Source of the DNA: Ruminococcus flavefaciens | GTDB lineage: Bacteria; Bacillota; Clostridia; Oscillospirales; Ruminococcaceae | NCBI GenBank assembly: GCA_902792495.1 | Contig: CADBAC010000062.1 | Coordinates: 1-14,376, forward strand | Direction: 5' to 3' | Length of the DNA: 14,376 nucleotides | In this document: in pieces, positions 13,119 to 14,376 of the stretch | How the letters are laid out: every line of letters begins with the position of its first letter | How positions within the stretch are numbered: the stretch's first letter is position 1 | Position numbers and translations under genes: made by a program | The notes under the pieces: model-generated | The model's input: only the letters and a program-made list of their open reading frames with translations | The model's database searches: none | What the model was told of the DNA's origin: nothing

Positions 13119-14376
13119 CGCTATCACCCTCGATAAAGTCGGGGCAGAGTGCCGCAAGTTCACGCTCCCTGTGTTCATATTCCGATTCTTTTTTTCTGCA
13201 TTTATGAGCCGCATAGAGCAGACCCGTCACGCCAAGGATAAGCATAACAAGCCCCACAGTGCTTCTGCCTGCATCACCTGTCATAGGAGTTGTGGGAACT
13301 GTAGGTGTAACAGGTGTCTCCTTTTTCGCCTCGTCAACAGGACGATTTTCTGCGGTGATCTCGGCTACATCTCCATCTTCACCGATAACAACGGGATACA
13401 GCTCATCAGATAAAACATATCCTGTGGGAGATTCTGTCTCCTTTACGATGTACTCGCCGTATGGGATATCGCTGAAGCTGAATCGTCCTTCCTCATCTGA
13501 TTGCGTAATACAATATGCACTTTCCTCTGTGAACTCTGTTTCATCACTTCTGAAAAGACCGAATACAGCCTTTTCGAGCGGTTCGCCGTTTTCGTTGATC
13601 TTCATGCCCATGATATCTCCACGCTTTATTTTATTGTGGAAAGTTCCACAGTCAATGTCAACGGACGGATGTGTCTGCCCCGTGTATTCAAAGTTTACAA
13701 GATACTTCTCGCCGTTCAGAACATAACTTTCATCTGTTGATATCTCCTGCACATAGTAACGTGAAAACGGAAGCTTTTCTGTAAATTCTGCGGTCATGTC
13801 ATCATTGAGTCCTATTTCTGCGATAAGGCCGTTTTCGGGGATAGATGTACCGTCAGCGGCGGTAATATCCTCTGCGGCGAACAGACCAAATCTGACATTC
13901 CTGTACTCATTTTTCATGCCTGTGCCGAAAGTTCTGTCGCTTTCCATACTCTTTGAAAAGCGGATATTTATTCGCTGATATTCATTATTCATGGTGCAGT
14001 TGACTGCATCATTCACTGCGATATCCTGCCCCGAATATGTCAGCTCTGCGAACTTGCTTTCTTCATTTACAACATATCCGTAAGGCGCAGATATTTCCTT
14101 TATTTCGTACTTTCCGAGATACAGCGGCTCTGTTTCGGCATATCCGCTTTCATCGGTTATTATCGTATCAACTGTATCACCGCCTGCGGCCCTCAGAGTT
14201 CCGTCTGCTGTATAAATATCCTCTGCTGCAATTATCTCAAATACTGCATCTTTAAGTCCGCATTTCTCAAAAACAGGCTTGTATACAGGCGGATCCACAA
14301 CAAGCTCGTCCTCACAGTATGCTGATGAAACAGCTTCTACCGTTCTGAAAATATCGCCTGTTTTAGTGACCGAAAT
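13111..14376 (-). CDS. Cna-B/SpaA-type surface protein with sortase signal, 5' end outside window
   Basis: An open frame of 421 visible residues that continues past the right edge; a GTG at 14298 is internal. Three Cna-B/SpaA-type beta domains are visible. Each contains a (D/K)AVFEI or RFGLFAAED or KAVFGLFRSD strand and a later (Y)xVKE or IKEISAPYGYV signature. Such domains often form Lys-Asn isopeptide bonds. The end has a Pro/Thr linker (TPVTPTVPTTP), the sorting motif TPMTGD, a membrane helix (LVMLILGVTGLLYAA) and a basic stop-transfer (HKCRKK). It is probably a cell-surface adhesin or pilus-like protein anchored by the adjacent class B sortase, helping donor-recipient contact (inferred). 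The cytoplasmic tail after the basic stretch is unusually long (about 25 residues) and acidic at its end. Confidence 0.88.
   Translation of the reverse strand: MSVTKTGDIFRTVEAVSSAYCEDELVVDPPVYKPVFEKCGLKDAVFEIIAAEDIYTADGTLRAAGGDTVDTIITDESGYAETEPLYLGKYEIKEISAPYGYVVNEESKFAELTYSGQDIAVNDAVNCTMNNEYQRINIRFSKSMESDRTFGTGMKNEYRNVRFGLFAAEDITAADGTSIPENGLIAEIGLNDDMTAEFTEKLPFSRYYVQEISTDESYVLNGEKYLVNFEYTGQTHPSVDIDCGTFHNKIKRGDIMGMKINENGEPLEKAVFGLFRSDETEFTEESAYCITQSDEEGRFSFSDIPYGEYIVKETESPTGYVLSDELYPVVIGEDGDVAEITAENRPVDEAKKETPVTPTVPTTPMTGDAGRSTVGLVMLILGVTGLLYAAHKCRKKESEYEHRERELAALCPDFIEGDSDD

Noticed and set aside
12270..13214. A longer sortase reading with 32 extra N-terminal residues.
   Set aside because: The extension overlaps the surface-protein gene by 104 nt and puts a charged stretch before the signal anchor; the ATG at 13118 has a proper ribosome binding site.
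13259..13726. A 155-codon plus-strand open frame with a Ser/Pro-rich product.
   Set aside because: Antisense to the Cna-B protein; its composition is what reversed Asp/Glu/Gly codons give.
1..14376. CRISPR arrays, tRNA or rRNA genes, insertion sequences with transposase, toxin-antitoxin pairs.
   Set aside because: No regularly spaced repeats, cloverleaf-like segments, transposase motifs or recognisable toxin-antitoxin pair were seen on either strand.

Overview
The window looks like a piece of an integrative and conjugative element (ICE) from a gut or rumen Clostridia host, probably Oscillospiraceae/Ruminococcus-like. This rests on gene families I recognise from memory of such elements (CD1110-type VirB4, CD1108-type wall peptidase, DUF3852, DUF6103, MobL-type relaxase, DUF3991/Toprim protein), not on a database search. 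All supported genes lie on the minus strand, so the transcription order runs from high to low coordinates. No integrase, attachment site, rRNA, tRNA or CRISPR array is visible, and both ends of the window cut genes.

Surface module (14376-11252): a Cna-B/SpaA-type surface protein (5' end outside the window) with a TPMTG sorting motif; a class B sortase whose start overlaps its stop; a small two-helix membrane protein (DUF3852, possibly VirB2/pilin-like); and two small conserved ICE proteins of unknown function. A strong hairpin closed by a UUCG tetraloop follows.

Replication and coupling module (11206-7678): a Toprim/DUF3991 primase-like protein, a second hairpin, an AT-rich promoter-like spacer, the VirD4/TraG coupling ATPase (TTG start), and a winged-helix DNA-binding protein overlapping the end of virD4. 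The overlap contains an exact 15-bp tandem duplication that keeps both reading frames.

Mating-channel module (7681-4105): a VirB6/TrbL-like membrane protein, a VirB3/PrgI-like protein with an apparently shattered 3' end, a conserved VirB4-companion protein, and the VirB4 ATPase (TTG start). Most genes are coupled by ATGA or longer overlaps.

Decayed and accessory module (4108-853): a CD1108-family wall peptidase gene is broken into a 49-codon 5' piece and a 217-aa remnant in which the catalytic Cys and His positions appear replaced. Two tandem paralogous ArdA-like (anti-restriction-like) genes follow, the first one frameshifted, then a DUF6103 protein.

Mobilisation module (852-1): a 345-bp non-coding stretch holding a large imperfect inverted repeat (691-849), several hairpins and direct repeats (candidate oriT, 536-672), then a relaxase accessory protein and the first 33 codons of a MobL-like relaxase.

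Together the genes encode a Gram-positive type IV secretion and conjugation apparatus. Three independent lesions (VirB3-like, CD1108-like, ArdA-like) suggest that this copy is decaying or cannot transfer by itself.
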